A stretch of 64,000 nucleotides of DNA from the NCBI GenBank assembly GCA_963812245.1, contig CAWEUK010000004.1, positions 1 through 64,000 on the forward strand. The letters are read 5' to 3'. The stretch comes from Salsipaludibacter sp963812245 (GTDB lineage: Bacteria > Actinomycetota > Nitriliruptoria > Nitriliruptorales > Nitriliruptoraceae). How positions within the stretch are numbered: the stretch's first letter is position 1; every line of letters begins with the position of its first letter. A program made the translations under genes and the position numbers. Below, piece after piece: positions 16,702-24,658 of the stretch. The notes under the pieces were generated by a model, which made no database searches, had not been told where the DNA came from, and was given only the letters and a program-made list of their open reading frames with translations.

Positions 16702-16951
16702 TGTGAGCAACGAGCTTCCGCCACCGGGCTCGCCCCACCAGCCGGCTGGGCCGCCGCCTTCACCGCCCCCGCCGCCTGGCTCGGGCCCCCACCCGATCGG
16801 CCCGGATCGACACGAGACGTCGGTTCGGCAGTCGCCAGGGCGGTCGACGTTTCGGCGTCGCGGGAACGTCCGATGTCGTGCCTCCTGCGGAGCCCAACCG
16901 CGTGCAATTGGGGTCCACGGCGCAGCCATACAGTGGTCCGCGGCGTGTTGA
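16702..16951 (+). pseudogene. Orphan start of a proline-rich protein, probably truncated
   Basis: A GTG at 16702 has a good CAGGAG site seven bases upstream. The first 33 codons encode a Pro-rich leader (MSNELPPPGSPHQPAGPPP...), typical of the cytoplasmic N-termini of actinobacterial membrane proteins. After that the frame turns Arg/Cys-rich and stops at 16951 without any recognisable domain. It may be the remnant of a gene whose body was lost, or a short leader by chance. Confidence is low. Confidence 0.3.
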
Positions 16952-16980
16952 CGCCGTTCCCGGACACACGAGGCACCTCC

Positions 16981-17919
16981 ATGAGCTGGACGATCGACGA
17001 CATCCCCGAACTCGACGGCACGACTGCCGTCATCACCGGCGCCAACGGGGGACTGGGCTTGGCCTCGGCCACGGCACTGGCCGGCAAGGGCGCACACGTC
17101 GTCATGGCCGCCCGCAACCAGGACAAGGCGGCACGGGCGCGTGACGAGATCCTGGCCGAGCACCCCGATGCCTCGCTGGAGATCGTCGAGCTCGACCTCG
17201 GCTCGCTGGCATCGGTCGAGGCCGCTGCCAACCAGATCGTCGCCGCGCACGAGCGCATCGACATCCTGATGTGCAACGCCGGGGTGATGGCACTGCCACA
17301 GGGCACCACACAGGACGGGTTCGACACCCAGTTCGGCATCAACGTCCTGGGCCACTGGGCGCTGGTCAGCCACCTGCTCCCCACGATCGTCGCCACGCCC
17401 GGCGCCCGCGTGGTCACCCTGTCGAGCACGGCGCAGCACACCGGCCGCCCGATCGAGCCCGAGGACCCGCACATGCGCGACGACTACGACGCGTGGCGGA
17501 TGTACGGGCAGACCAAGCTGGCCATGCGCCACTTCGCCGTCGGCCTGCAGGTGCAGTTCGACCGCGCCGGCGTCGACGCCAAGGCGCTGTCGGCGCAGCC
17601 CGGCCTGACCAACAGTGACCTCCAGACGACCACCCACGAGCAGGGTGGCGGCGGGCTCCTGGGCAAGTACTCCATGCTCATGGTGCGCCGCGTCGGCATG
17701 TCGACCGACCGTGGTGCGCTCAGCCAACTGCGCGCCGCCACGGATCCCGAGGCCCCCGGTGGTGGGTTCTACGGCCCGCTGTGGGTGACCACCGGCCCGC
17801 CCGTCCTCAAGCCACTGATCCGGCCGGGCGAGGCCGACGCGATCCGCACCCTGTGGGAGGTGGCGGAACGCGAGACCGGCCTGCAGGTCGCCGTCGCCGA
17901 CGCCGTCACGCAGGAATGA
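16981..17919 (+). CDS. Short-chain dehydrogenase/reductase
   Basis: The 312-residue protein is a classical SDR resembling the retinol-dehydrogenase/protochlorophyllide-reductase-like group. The nucleotide-binding motif is TGANGGLGLA, the NAG motif is CNAGVM, and the catalytic triad is Ser in VVTLSSTAQ plus YGQTK. The Arg of MAARNQDKA after strand 2 suggests NADP preference. ATG 16981 follows a weak AGGCACCTCC region. Soluble, no membrane segment. The substrate is not predictable. The gene is followed on the opposite strand by a sulfatase relic. Confidence 0.9.
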   Translation: MSWTIDDIPELDGTTAVITGANGGLGLASATALAGKGAHVVMAARNQDKAARARDEILAEHPDASLEIVELDLGSLASVEAAANQIVAAHERIDILMCNAGVMALPQGTTQDGFDTQFGINVLGHWALVSHLLPTIVATPGARVVTLSSTAQHTGRPIEPEDPHMRDDYDAWRMYGQTKLAMRHFAVGLQVQFDRAGVDAKALSAQPGLTNSDLQTTTHEQGGGGLLGKYSMLMVRRVGMSTDRGALSQLRAATDPEAPGGGFYGPLWVTTGPPVLKPLIRPGEADAIRTLWEVAERETGLQVAVADAVTQE

Positions 17920-17922
17920 ACC

Positions 17923-18087
17923 TCAGTAGTCCTTGCCGGCCTTGAACCGGGCGTGGAGCCTGGCTTCCTCTTCGGGATCCAGGCCAGGTTCGCCGATCTC
18001 GATCTCGACACGGGCGATGGTGCCGGTGAACGCGAACGGCGGCTGGTCGTCGTTGCTGACCGGCGCCCCCGTGGCCCCCAGGCCCCC
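17923..18087 (-). pseudogene. C-terminal relic of an arylsulfatase-like gene
   Basis: The last roughly 54 codons of a reverse-strand frame read APVSNDDQPPFAFTGTIARV, then EIEIGEPG and a charged tail. The run PFxFTGTIxxVxxxI is the conserved C-terminal beta-sheet signature of bacterial arylsulfatases (family S1). The catalytic N-terminal domain with its CxPxR motif is absent: upstream lies the start of the BASS transporter on the other strand. The stop codon is intact at 17923. This looks like a gene whose 5' three quarters were deleted or replaced. Based on motif recognition only. Confidence 0.55.
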
Positions 18088-18154
18088 CGGCGTCTCGGTG
18101 CTAGCGTCCCGGACGTGCACGCGACTCCAGTGCACCCTCCCGGAACGGCCACGC

Positions 18155-19012
18155 ATGTCGGACGCCCTCACCCAATTCGCCAACGTCGCGTTGATCACGT
18201 TCGTGCTCACGTCGATGGCGGCGCTGGGACTGTCCCTGACGGTCAAGCAGGTCGTGGCCCCCCTGACCAACGCGCGACTCGTGGTCATGGCGCTCGTCGC
18301 CAACTTCGTGATCGCCCCGGCGGCGGCCTGGGGCATCGCCGAACTGCTCGGCCTGTCGGACCCGCTCAAGCTCGGCCTGGTGCTGCTCGGCTGTGCCGCC
18401 GGCGCACCCTTCCTTCCCAAGCTGGCGCAGTTCTCCAAGGCCGACGTCCCGTATTCGGTCGGGTTGATGGTGCTGCTCATGGTCGTCACCGTGGCCTACA
18501 TCCCACTGGTGCTGGTGCCGCTGGTCAACGGGATCGAGGTGTCGGCGTGGGACATCGCCCAGCCCCTGGTGTTGGGGATGCTGCTGCCACTGGCGCTCGC
18601 CCTGCTGGTCCGCGCCCGCCACGACGAGGCGAAGCACCTGGCACCCCACCTCAACCAGATCTCGACGGTGGCGGTCGCCCTGGCGCTGGTGCTGGGACTG
18701 GTCCTGGGGCTGCCGCAGTTGATCGACGCATTCGGCACCAGGGCCTTCATCGCCGTGCTGCTGTTCATCGCCGTGTGCCTGGCCGCTGGCTACTTCCTGG
18801 GTGGCAGTTCGCGCGGTGAGCGACTGGTCACCGGGTTCGGGACGGCCCAGCGCAATGTCTCCGCCGCCCTGCTGATCGCCACCACGAGTTTCAGCGGCGA
18901 GCCCGAGGTGCTGATCCTGGTGATGGTCGGTGCGGTCATGATGGCCGTGATCCTGATGCCGCTGGCGGCCGAACTCGGCAAGCGCGTGGAGGAAACCGCC
19001 ACGGTCGGCTGA
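18155..19012 (+). CDS. Bile acid:sodium symporter (BASS) family transporter
   Basis: The 285-residue integral membrane protein has 8-10 helices. It shows the BASS/ACR3-like pattern, including MAALGLSLTVKQV in the first region and NFVIAPAAAWGIAEL. LLGCAAGAPFLPKLAQFSKAD is the discontinuous-helix substrate-site region, and GTAQRNVSAALLIA the second crossover motif. Family members move organic anions with sodium; arsenite carriers are more distant. ATG 18155 is chosen because the open frame upstream is not hydrophobic and overlaps the sulfatase relic. The substrate is unknown. Confidence 0.85.
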   Translation: MSDALTQFANVALITFVLTSMAALGLSLTVKQVVAPLTNARLVVMALVANFVIAPAAAWGIAELLGLSDPLKLGLVLLGCAAGAPFLPKLAQFSKADVPYSVGLMVLLMVVTVAYIPLVLVPLVNGIEVSAWDIAQPLVLGMLLPLALALLVRARHDEAKHLAPHLNQISTVAVALALVLGLVLGLPQLIDAFGTRAFIAVLLFIAVCLAAGYFLGGSSRGERLVTGFGTAQRNVSAALLIATTSFSGEPEVLILVMVGAVMMAVILMPLAAELGKRVEETATVG

Positions 19013-19123
19013 CCGGCCCCCGTGCCACGCGTGGCTGGTGTCGTGCGCTGGTGTCGTGTGCTGGTGTCGCGGCAGCGGGTCACGACGTCCCTAGGCTCGT
19101 GGTCCGCGACTGCCGGAGGATCC

Positions 19124-19819
19124 GTGGCCACCAGCCCCGCGGCGCCGCACGTCGGGACGCTGCGCGAAGGTCCGTTGCATGCGGCGCTCAAGCGCTGGGT
19201 GGCGGAGCCGGGGGACCGCTTCGAGCAACCCATCGGTGGCTTCGTCGTCGACGTCGTGCAGGGTGACACCCTGGTCGAGATCCAGACCGGTGGGTTCTCG
19301 GCGATGGGTCGCAAGCTCGACGTGCTGCTGGACAGCAATGACGTGCGGATCGTGCATCCCATCCCGGTCGACACCACCATCATCAAGGTCGACGAGCACG
19401 GTGAGATCCTGTCCCGGCGGCGCTCGCCCCGTCACGGCACGATCATCGACATCTTCGCCGAACTCGTCAGCTTCCCCAACCTGCTCGACCACCCGAACCT
19501 CACCGTCGAGGTCGTCCTGACCCGCGAGGACCAGGTGCGCACCCACGATCCGACCAGGGCGTGGCGGCGCAAGGGCTGGGTGATCGAGGAACGCCGCCTG
19601 GTGGAGGTGGTGGACCACGTGGTCCTGGCGACGCCAGTCGACCTGGTGGCGCTGCTGCCCGACGGACTCGCGGCCGAGTTCACCACGGCGGATCTCGCCC
19701 GGGCGCTTGGCTGCCAGCGACGCCTGGCCCAGCAGATGGCCTACTGCCTGCGCCATCTCGACCTGGTCGGCAAGGTCGGCACCCGCGACCGCGCGTACCT
19801 GTACCGCCGGACCGCCTGA
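19124..19819 (+). CDS. Unknown protein with PD-(D/E)XK-like ExQ motif and C-terminal winged helix
   Basis: The 231-residue protein belongs to a family I know only as conserved hypothetical. The segment GFVVDVVQGDTLVEIQTGGF followed by a basic GRKL has the strand order and D...ExQ residues of a PD-(D/E)XK nuclease core, with Gln in place of Lys. The next strand is RIVHPIPVDTTII. The C-terminal third (about 175-231) looks like a winged helix (FTTADLARALGCQRRLAQQM...). GTG 19124 is preceded by GGAGGA, which decides the start. A DNA-binding or nuclease role is inference. Confidence 0.7.
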   Translation: MATSPAAPHVGTLREGPLHAALKRWVAEPGDRFEQPIGGFVVDVVQGDTLVEIQTGGFSAMGRKLDVLLDSNDVRIVHPIPVDTTIIKVDEHGEILSRRRSPRHGTIIDIFAELVSFPNLLDHPNLTVEVVLTREDQVRTHDPTRAWRRKGWVIEERRLVEVVDHVVLATPVDLVALLPDGLAAEFTTADLARALGCQRRLAQQMAYCLRHLDLVGKVGTRDRAYLYRRTA

Positions 19820-19904
19820 CGATCGTCGCACGGGCCGGGCGGCCAGGTTTCGGTCGCCCTCCACCGCACCTAGCGTGGTGGGTCGGCGACGACGGAGGCG
19901 CGTG

Positions 19905-20462
19905 ATGGGCAGGTTGATCTACTCGATGCAGATCTCGCTCGACGGCTACATCCAGGACGAGCAGGGGGACTTCTCCTTCGGCGAACCGGCCGATGACGTC
20001 CACTCGGCCGCCAACGACGACGTCCACTCGTCCGCGGCGATGCTGTTGGGACGATCCATGTACGAGGTGATGGATCCCTACTGGACCGAGGCGGTCACCC
20101 ACGACGACCTCCCCGCCGTCCAGGCCGAGTTCGCCCGGATCTGGGTCGCCACTCCGCGCTGGGTCTTCTCCGACACCCTCGACACGGTCCCCGACGGGTG
20201 CACGCTGGTCCGCTCGTCTGAGTCGCACGCAACGGTGCAGCGTCTGAAGGACGAACTCGACGGTCCCCTGGGGATCGCCGGGGCCCGCTTCGCCGCATCC
20301 GTGGTCGACCTGATCGACGAGTTCGCGCCCTACGTCTGGCCAGTCACGATCGGCGGTGGCGTGCCGTACTGGCCGACCGGGTCCCGCCTGGGCCTGCGGA
20401 TCGCCGGGACCCGCCACTTCGACTCGGGCGTGATGCAGGTGCGCTGCGTCCGGGCGGACTGA
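19905..20462 (+). CDS. Dihydrofolate reductase-like / RibD C-terminal domain protein
   Basis: The 185-residue soluble protein opens RLIYSMQISLDGYIQDEQGD, the hallmark of the RibD-C/DHFR-like family (YSMxxSLDGxI). It continues with AAMLLGRSMYEVMDPYW and a C-terminal VTIGGGVPYWP, the NADPH-contacting glycine segment. Such proteins are NADPH-dependent reductases, but true folate or riboflavin roles are usually absent in stand-alone members. GGAGG six bases before ATG 19905 fixes the start; a GTG one codon earlier is possible. The next gene is convergent after 40 bp. Confidence 0.88.
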   Translation: MGRLIYSMQISLDGYIQDEQGDFSFGEPADDVHSAANDDVHSSAAMLLGRSMYEVMDPYWTEAVTHDDLPAVQAEFARIWVATPRWVFSDTLDTVPDGCTLVRSSESHATVQRLKDELDGPLGIAGARFAASVVDLIDEFAPYVWPVTIGGGVPYWPTGSRLGLRIAGTRHFDSGVMQVRCVRAD

Positions 20463-20502
20463 CCGGCCGACAGGTCGACAGGTCGTGCAGGGCCACAGGG
20501 CG

Positions 20503-21591
20503 CTAGGGGATCACGACCAGTTTGCCGCGGACGTGGCCGGTCTCGAGGTGGTGCATTGCGGCAACCACGTCGTCCAGGGCATAGGTGCGCTCGACCACCG
20601 GGGTGACGCTGCCGGCCTCCACCATCGCGGTGATGGTGCCCAGTGCCTCGGGCGACGTGTCGACGGTGAACACACCCGTCACACGTCCGCGCAGGAACGG
20701 CGACTGGAGGAGGCCCCGTACCACCTGGCCACCGGGTTCGACCCAGCGGCCGCGACCGCCACCGATCAGCACCACGGTGCCGCCCGGCTGCACCATCATG
20801 GCCAGCGCCCGCGTCGACAGGCTGCCGACCGTGTCGATGACCAGGTCGTGGCCCCGCTCGGCGGCCACGTCGTCGCGGGTGTAGTCCACCACTCGGTCGG
20901 CACCCAGGTCGGTCACCAGCTCGAGGTTGCGCGTGCTGCACACGCCGGTGACCGATGCCGCGCCCATGGCCCTGGCGAGCTGCACGACCATGTTCCCGAC
21001 GCCACCCGACGCCCCGTTGACCAGCACGCGTTGGCCCGCTTCGAACCGGCCGTCTCGCAGTGCCTGCAGTGCCGTCAGTGCACCCATCGGGAGCGCCGCC
21101 GCCTGCTCGAAGGTCAGCCCTGTCGGCATCGGTGCGACCCGGTCGGCGCTGGCCGCGACGAATTCCGCACACGTGCCGAAGCCCACCTCGCCGTAGACCC
21201 GGTCACCCGGCGACAGTCCGGTCACCGCGGCTCCGACCTCCTCGATCACACCGGCCACGTCGGCACCAACCGTGATGGGCTGGCGAGGTCGGCGTACCCC
21301 GACCGTCGGCCGGACGAACAGCAGCGGTTCACCGCGGTAGTGGTGCCAGTCGTAGGGGTTGATCCCGGCGGCGCCAACCCGGATCAGCACCTCGTCCGCC
21401 GCGGGCTCCGGCACCGGGATCCGGCGCGGTTCGACGACTTCGGGTGGCCCGTAGCGGTCGAATGTTGCTGCCCGCATCGTGGCGGGCACCGCCTCGGCCT
21501 GCCCCCGCTCGTGCGGGGTGGGGTCGGCGGTCTCGTCGGTTCCGGCGGTGTGTTCGATCGTGTCATCCGTCGTGTGGTGGTCCAGGGACAT
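20503..21591 (-). CDS. NAD(P)H-dependent quinone oxidoreductase-like (MDR superfamily)
   Basis: The 362-residue zinc-independent medium-chain reductase starts at ATG 21591 after CAGGAG. A His/Thr/Asp-rich leader of about 38 residues precedes the fold (MRAATFDRYGPPEVVEPRRI). Signatures are GADVAGVIEEVG, GDRVYGEVGFGTCAEF and the NADPH site RVLVNGASGGVGNMVVQLA. No catalytic-zinc pattern (GHE) is seen. It probably reduces quinones or enals. It lies 65 bp downstream of the ABC permease on the same strand and may be the last gene of the TetR-controlled cluster, for example in detoxification. Confidence 0.88.
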   Translation of the reverse strand: MSLDHHTTDDTIEHTAGTDETADPTPHERGQAEAVPATMRAATFDRYGPPEVVEPRRIPVPEPAADEVLIRVGAAGINPYDWHHYRGEPLLFVRPTVGVRRPRQPITVGADVAGVIEEVGAAVTGLSPGDRVYGEVGFGTCAEFVAASADRVAPMPTGLTFEQAAALPMGALTALQALRDGRFEAGQRVLVNGASGGVGNMVVQLARAMGAASVTGVCSTRNLELVTDLGADRVVDYTRDDVAAERGHDLVIDTVGSLSTRALAMMVQPGGTVVLIGGGRGRWVEPGGQVVRGLLQSPFLRGRVTGVFTVDTSPEALGTITAMVEAGSVTPVVERTYALDDVVAAMHHLETGHVRGKLVVIP

Positions 21592-21656
21592 GATGGCTCC
21601 TGTGGTGGGATGGTGCTGGGGTCGGGTCGGATCGGGGAGGGATTGCGGGCGACGGT

Positions 21657-22457
21657 TCAGCGGGACATGCGGCGGTAGCGCCGCACGGACAGTGGCACAA
21701 AGATCGCGATGGTGAGCACGACCCAGGCCAGCACGTACCAGACGGGTTCCTGAAGCGACCACGCCGTCGGTTCCGGCGTCGCGGCCGGCAGGTTCCCGAA
21801 CAGTTCGCGGGTCGCCTGGGTCACGGCCGACACCGGGTTCCACTCGGCGAAGATGCGCAGGGGCGTGGGGAGGTTGTCCGATGGGACGAAGGTGTTGGCC
21901 AGGAACGTGAGGGGGAAGATGACCATCAGCGAGGCGTTGGCGACGACCTCGGGGCCCGGCACGATCAGGCCGACCCATGCCATCACCCACGACACCGCGT
22001 GGGCGAACAGCAGCAGCAACCCCATGGCCAGCAACGCCTTGCCGATGCCGTTGTGGATGCGCCAGCCGACCGCCAGCGCGGCGCCCGTGATCGCGACAAG
22101 CGTCAGGACGTTGAAGACGATGTCGCTGACGGTCCGTCCCACGATCACCGCGGACCGGGACATGGGCAGTGACCGGAACCGGTTGATGATCCCCTGCTGG
22201 AGGTCCTCGGCCAGGCCCGCGCCCGTCAGGGTGGCCCCGAACGTGACGCTCATCGCGAAGATGCCAGCGATCAGGAACTCCCGGTACTGGCCCCCCGGGA
22301 CGGTGATGGAGTTGCCGAACACCGATGCGAACAGCACCACCATCACCACCGGGCTGACCAGGACGGACACGAGGATCTCGGGGACCCGGCGGATCTTGAT
22401 GACGTTGCGACGGGCGATCGTGATGCCGTCGCCGACGGCCAGGCGCAACGCGCTCAT
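21657..22457 (-). CDS. ABC-2 type efflux permease, DrrB-like
   Basis: The 266-residue membrane protein has six helices and the ABC-2 permease pattern. Visible are RNVIKIRRVPEILVSVLVSP at the N-terminus, GIINRFRSLPMSRSAVIVGR (the coupling-helix signature) and PLTFLANTFVPSDNLPTPLR near the C-terminus. This matches drug-export permeases such as DrrB. Its ATG overlaps the stop of the ATPase gene by four bases, so the two are co-translated and should form one exporter. Confidence 0.92.
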   Translation of the reverse strand: MSALRLAVGDGITIARRNVIKIRRVPEILVSVLVSPVVMVVLFASVFGNSITVPGGQYREFLIAGIFAMSVTFGATLTGAGLAEDLQQGIINRFRSLPMSRSAVIVGRTVSDIVFNVLTLVAITGAALAVGWRIHNGIGKALLAMGLLLLFAHAVSWVMAWVGLIVPGPEVVANASLMVIFPLTFLANTFVPSDNLPTPLRIFAEWNPVSAVTQATRELFGNLPAATPEPTAWSLQEPVWYVLAWVVLTIAIFVPLSVRRYRRMSR

Positions 22458-23614
22458 CGTGCCACCTCCACGGTGTCGTGCTGGTTGTCGTCCTGCTGGG
22501 CGATCGGATCGCGGCTGTCGGACCCGCCGTCAGTGCCGGTGACGCTGCCGGTCAGGGACAGGAACACGTCGTCGAGGGTGGGACGTCGCAGGCCGACGTC
22601 CATGAGCGGGATCGCGGCCTCCTCCACGGCGCGCAGGGCGGCGGTCAGGGTCGCGACGCCACCACGCACCGGCGCCACGACCAGTCGGTCGGTCACCTGG
22701 GGGGCACCGACGGCGAAGCTGGCCAGGATGCGGCTGGTCTCGTGGACGTCGCCGCCCGGTTCGACCAGGAACTCGATGCGCTCACCACCGGTCAGGCGCT
22801 TGAGCTCGTCGGCGGTGCCGTGGGCGATGGTCCGGCCGTGGTCGATGACGACGATGTCGTCGGCCAGGCGGTCGGCCTCCTCCATGTACTGGGTCGTGAG
22901 CAGCACGGTCGTGCCGCCGTCCACCAGGTCGCGGATGACGTCCCACAGGGCGCCCCGGCTGCGCGGGTCGAGACCGGTCGTGGGCTCGTCCAGGAACAGC
23001 ACCCGGGGATGGGCCACCAGCGCGCCGGCCAGGTCGAGGCGACGGCGCATCCCACCCGACCAGGTCCCGACGCGGCGGTCGGCGGCGTCGACCAGGTCGA
23101 AGCGTGCCAGCAACTCGCGGGCCCGGGCAGCGGCCGCTCGGCTGCCCAAGTGGTAGAGCCGTCCGACCAGGTCGAGGTTCTCGAACCCGGTGAGGTGGTC
23201 GTCCAGCGCCGCGTACTGCCCCGACAGGCCGATGATGCGCCGGACCTGGTCGGCCTGCGACACGACGTCCAGGCCGGCGACCGTGGCGGTCCCGGCGTCG
23301 GGGACCAGCAACGTGCTCAGGATCGACACCATCGTGGTCTTGCCGGCCCCGTTGGGTCCGAGCAGGCCCAGCACCGTGCCCTCGGGCACCTCCAGGTCGA
23401 GGCCGTCCAGGGCGACCAGGTCACCGAACCGCTTCACCAGCCCGCTGGTCCGGATGACCGGGGCAGCAGTTCGGGGTCGGGTCCGCGTCGGACGCTGTGC
23501 CTCCCCGATGTCGTGGCCTGTGTCGTGGCCTGCGTCGTGGCCAGCGTCAGCGCCGGTGGTGTGCGTGGTGTCGGGCCGTGCCGCTGGCACGGGCGGGTGG
23601 ACGGTGGTGGACAT
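22454..23614 (-). CDS. ABC transporter ATP-binding protein, DrrA-like
   Basis: The 386-residue ATPase has Walker A GPNGAGKTT, Q-loop LSGQYAALD, signature SGGMRRRLDLA, Walker B VLFLDEP and the switch His region. A DrrA-type C-terminal domain follows (VEEAAIPLMDVGLRRPTLDDVFLSLTG). The first 45 residues are a His/Asp/Gly/Thr-rich leader (AGHDAGHDTGHDIG) not seen in most relatives, possibly metal-binding. ATG 23614 follows GAGGGGAGCC, so the upstream in-frame ATG at 23665 is less likely. It pairs with the DrrB-like permease and probably exports a hydrophobic drug or lipid. Confidence 0.93.
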   Translation of the reverse strand: MSTTVHPPVPAARPDTTHTTGADAGHDAGHDTGHDIGEAQRPTRTRPRTAAPVIRTSGLVKRFGDLVALDGLDLEVPEGTVLGLLGPNGAGKTTMVSILSTLLVPDAGTATVAGLDVVSQADQVRRIIGLSGQYAALDDHLTGFENLDLVGRLYHLGSRAAAARARELLARFDLVDAADRRVGTWSGGMRRRLDLAGALVAHPRVLFLDEPTTGLDPRSRGALWDVIRDLVDGGTTVLLTTQYMEEADRLADDIVVIDHGRTIAHGTADELKRLTGGERIEFLVEPGGDVHETSRILASFAVGAPQVTDRLVVAPVRGGVATLTAALRAVEEAAIPLMDVGLRRPTLDDVFLSLTGSVTGTDGGSDSRDPIAQQDDNQHDTVEVAR

Positions 23615-23672
23615 GTGGCTCCCCTCGAGCGGAATGGTGATGCGGTGATCGGTCGTGTCGACCATACATCGT

Positions 23673-23704
23673 AAGTCGTACGGCGTAAGTTAGCCATACG
23701 ACAT
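23673..23704. promoter_or_regulatory. Candidate TetR operator upstream of the ABC exporter
   Basis: AAGTCGTACGG (23673-23683) and CCATACGACAT (23694-23704) form an 11-bp inverted repeat with two mismatches and a 10-bp spacer. It lies about 60 bp before the ATPase start, in an AT-richer patch. The adjacent TetR gene upstream on the same strand is the obvious candidate for binding it. A single TCGTAC half-site also occurs before the TetR gene itself (about 24592). Confidence 0.5.
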
Positions 23705-23857
23705 AAGGCTGTCAAGGGGTGCGCGTCAGGGGGTGTCCGGGGAGTCACCGGCGACAGGCCGGGCATGCAGTGGGTTGCAGCCACATCGGGACGGAGGTGG
23801 TGGTGTCAGCACCTGCCGGCACGGTCGTGCACCAGCGGCGGGGGTACGGCGTCCCGC

Positions 23858-24562
23858 CTACTTGGCGGCGCGGCGTCGTTCGATGCCGTCGAGCAGGATG
23901 TCGAGGGCGAACTCGAACTCGCTCTGGTCGTCGCACCAGCCGATCGTCGAGTCCGGCTCGTCGTGGGTGACCGCTGCCAGCATCCCGACCATGTGGGGCA
24001 GCGACTCGGCCATGGCCGCGAGCATCGCCTCGGCCTCTTCGTCACCCGCATCCGTGTCGTCGGGCACGAAGAGCTCGCCGCTGAATCCCAGGGCGCGGGT
24101 GCCCAAGGCATGGGCGGCGTGGTGGACGAGGTCCCAGGAGCACCCGCCGGTGTGCATCAGGCCCAACAAGCCGTCGAAGTGGCGCAGGATCGCCGGGCTC
24201 ATGGCCGTCCGGGTCTCGAGCACACCTGACGCCCAGGGGTGGCGCAGCAGGACGGCGCGGGCGCACAGGATCCGCGCTCGAACGGCCGCCTGCCAGTCGT
24301 CCACCTGGTCGGGGACGGTGAACCCCCCCAGATCGTGCTCGAGCTCCTCGACCACGGCGTTCACCATGCCGTCGAGCATGGCTTCCTTGTTGGCGACGTG
24401 GTAGTACAGCGACATCGCCTCGACGTCGAGTTCCTCGGCCACCGCCCGCATGGTCACGGCATCGATGCCATCGGCGTCGGCGAGTGCGATCGCCGCATCG
24501 AACACGCGCGCCGGACTGAGCGGGATCCTGGCGGGTGCGGCCGCCACTGGATTGCTGGCCAT
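23858..24562 (-). CDS. TetR family repressor with tetracycline-repressor-type C-terminal domain
   Basis: The 234-residue protein has a TetR helix-turn-helix at about 20-65 (AAIALADADGIDAVTMRAVA, EELDVEAMSLYYHVANKEAM). The C-terminal domain is of the TetR_C_1 type (VRARILCARAVLLRHPWASG ...). ATG 24562 follows GGAGGG. It sits just upstream of the ABC exporter, about 240 bp from its start, with an inverted repeat between. It therefore probably senses the drug the exporter removes. Confidence 0.9.
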   Translation of the reverse strand: MASNPVAAAPARIPLSPARVFDAAIALADADGIDAVTMRAVAEELDVEAMSLYYHVANKEAMLDGMVNAVVEELEHDLGGFTVPDQVDDWQAAVRARILCARAVLLRHPWASGVLETRTAMSPAILRHFDGLLGLMHTGGCSWDLVHHAAHALGTRALGFSGELFVPDDTDAGDEEAEAMLAAMAESLPHMVGMLAAVTHDEPDSTIGWCDDQSEFEFALDILLDGIERRRAAK

Positions 24563-24658
24563 GCTGCCCTCCAGGCTCGAAGATGGCGTCATCGTACAAC
24601 GGAAGGTGCCCGCGGCCGGAGGCACCGCACCCGCAACCTGGCCGTCGCCGCAAAGGTT

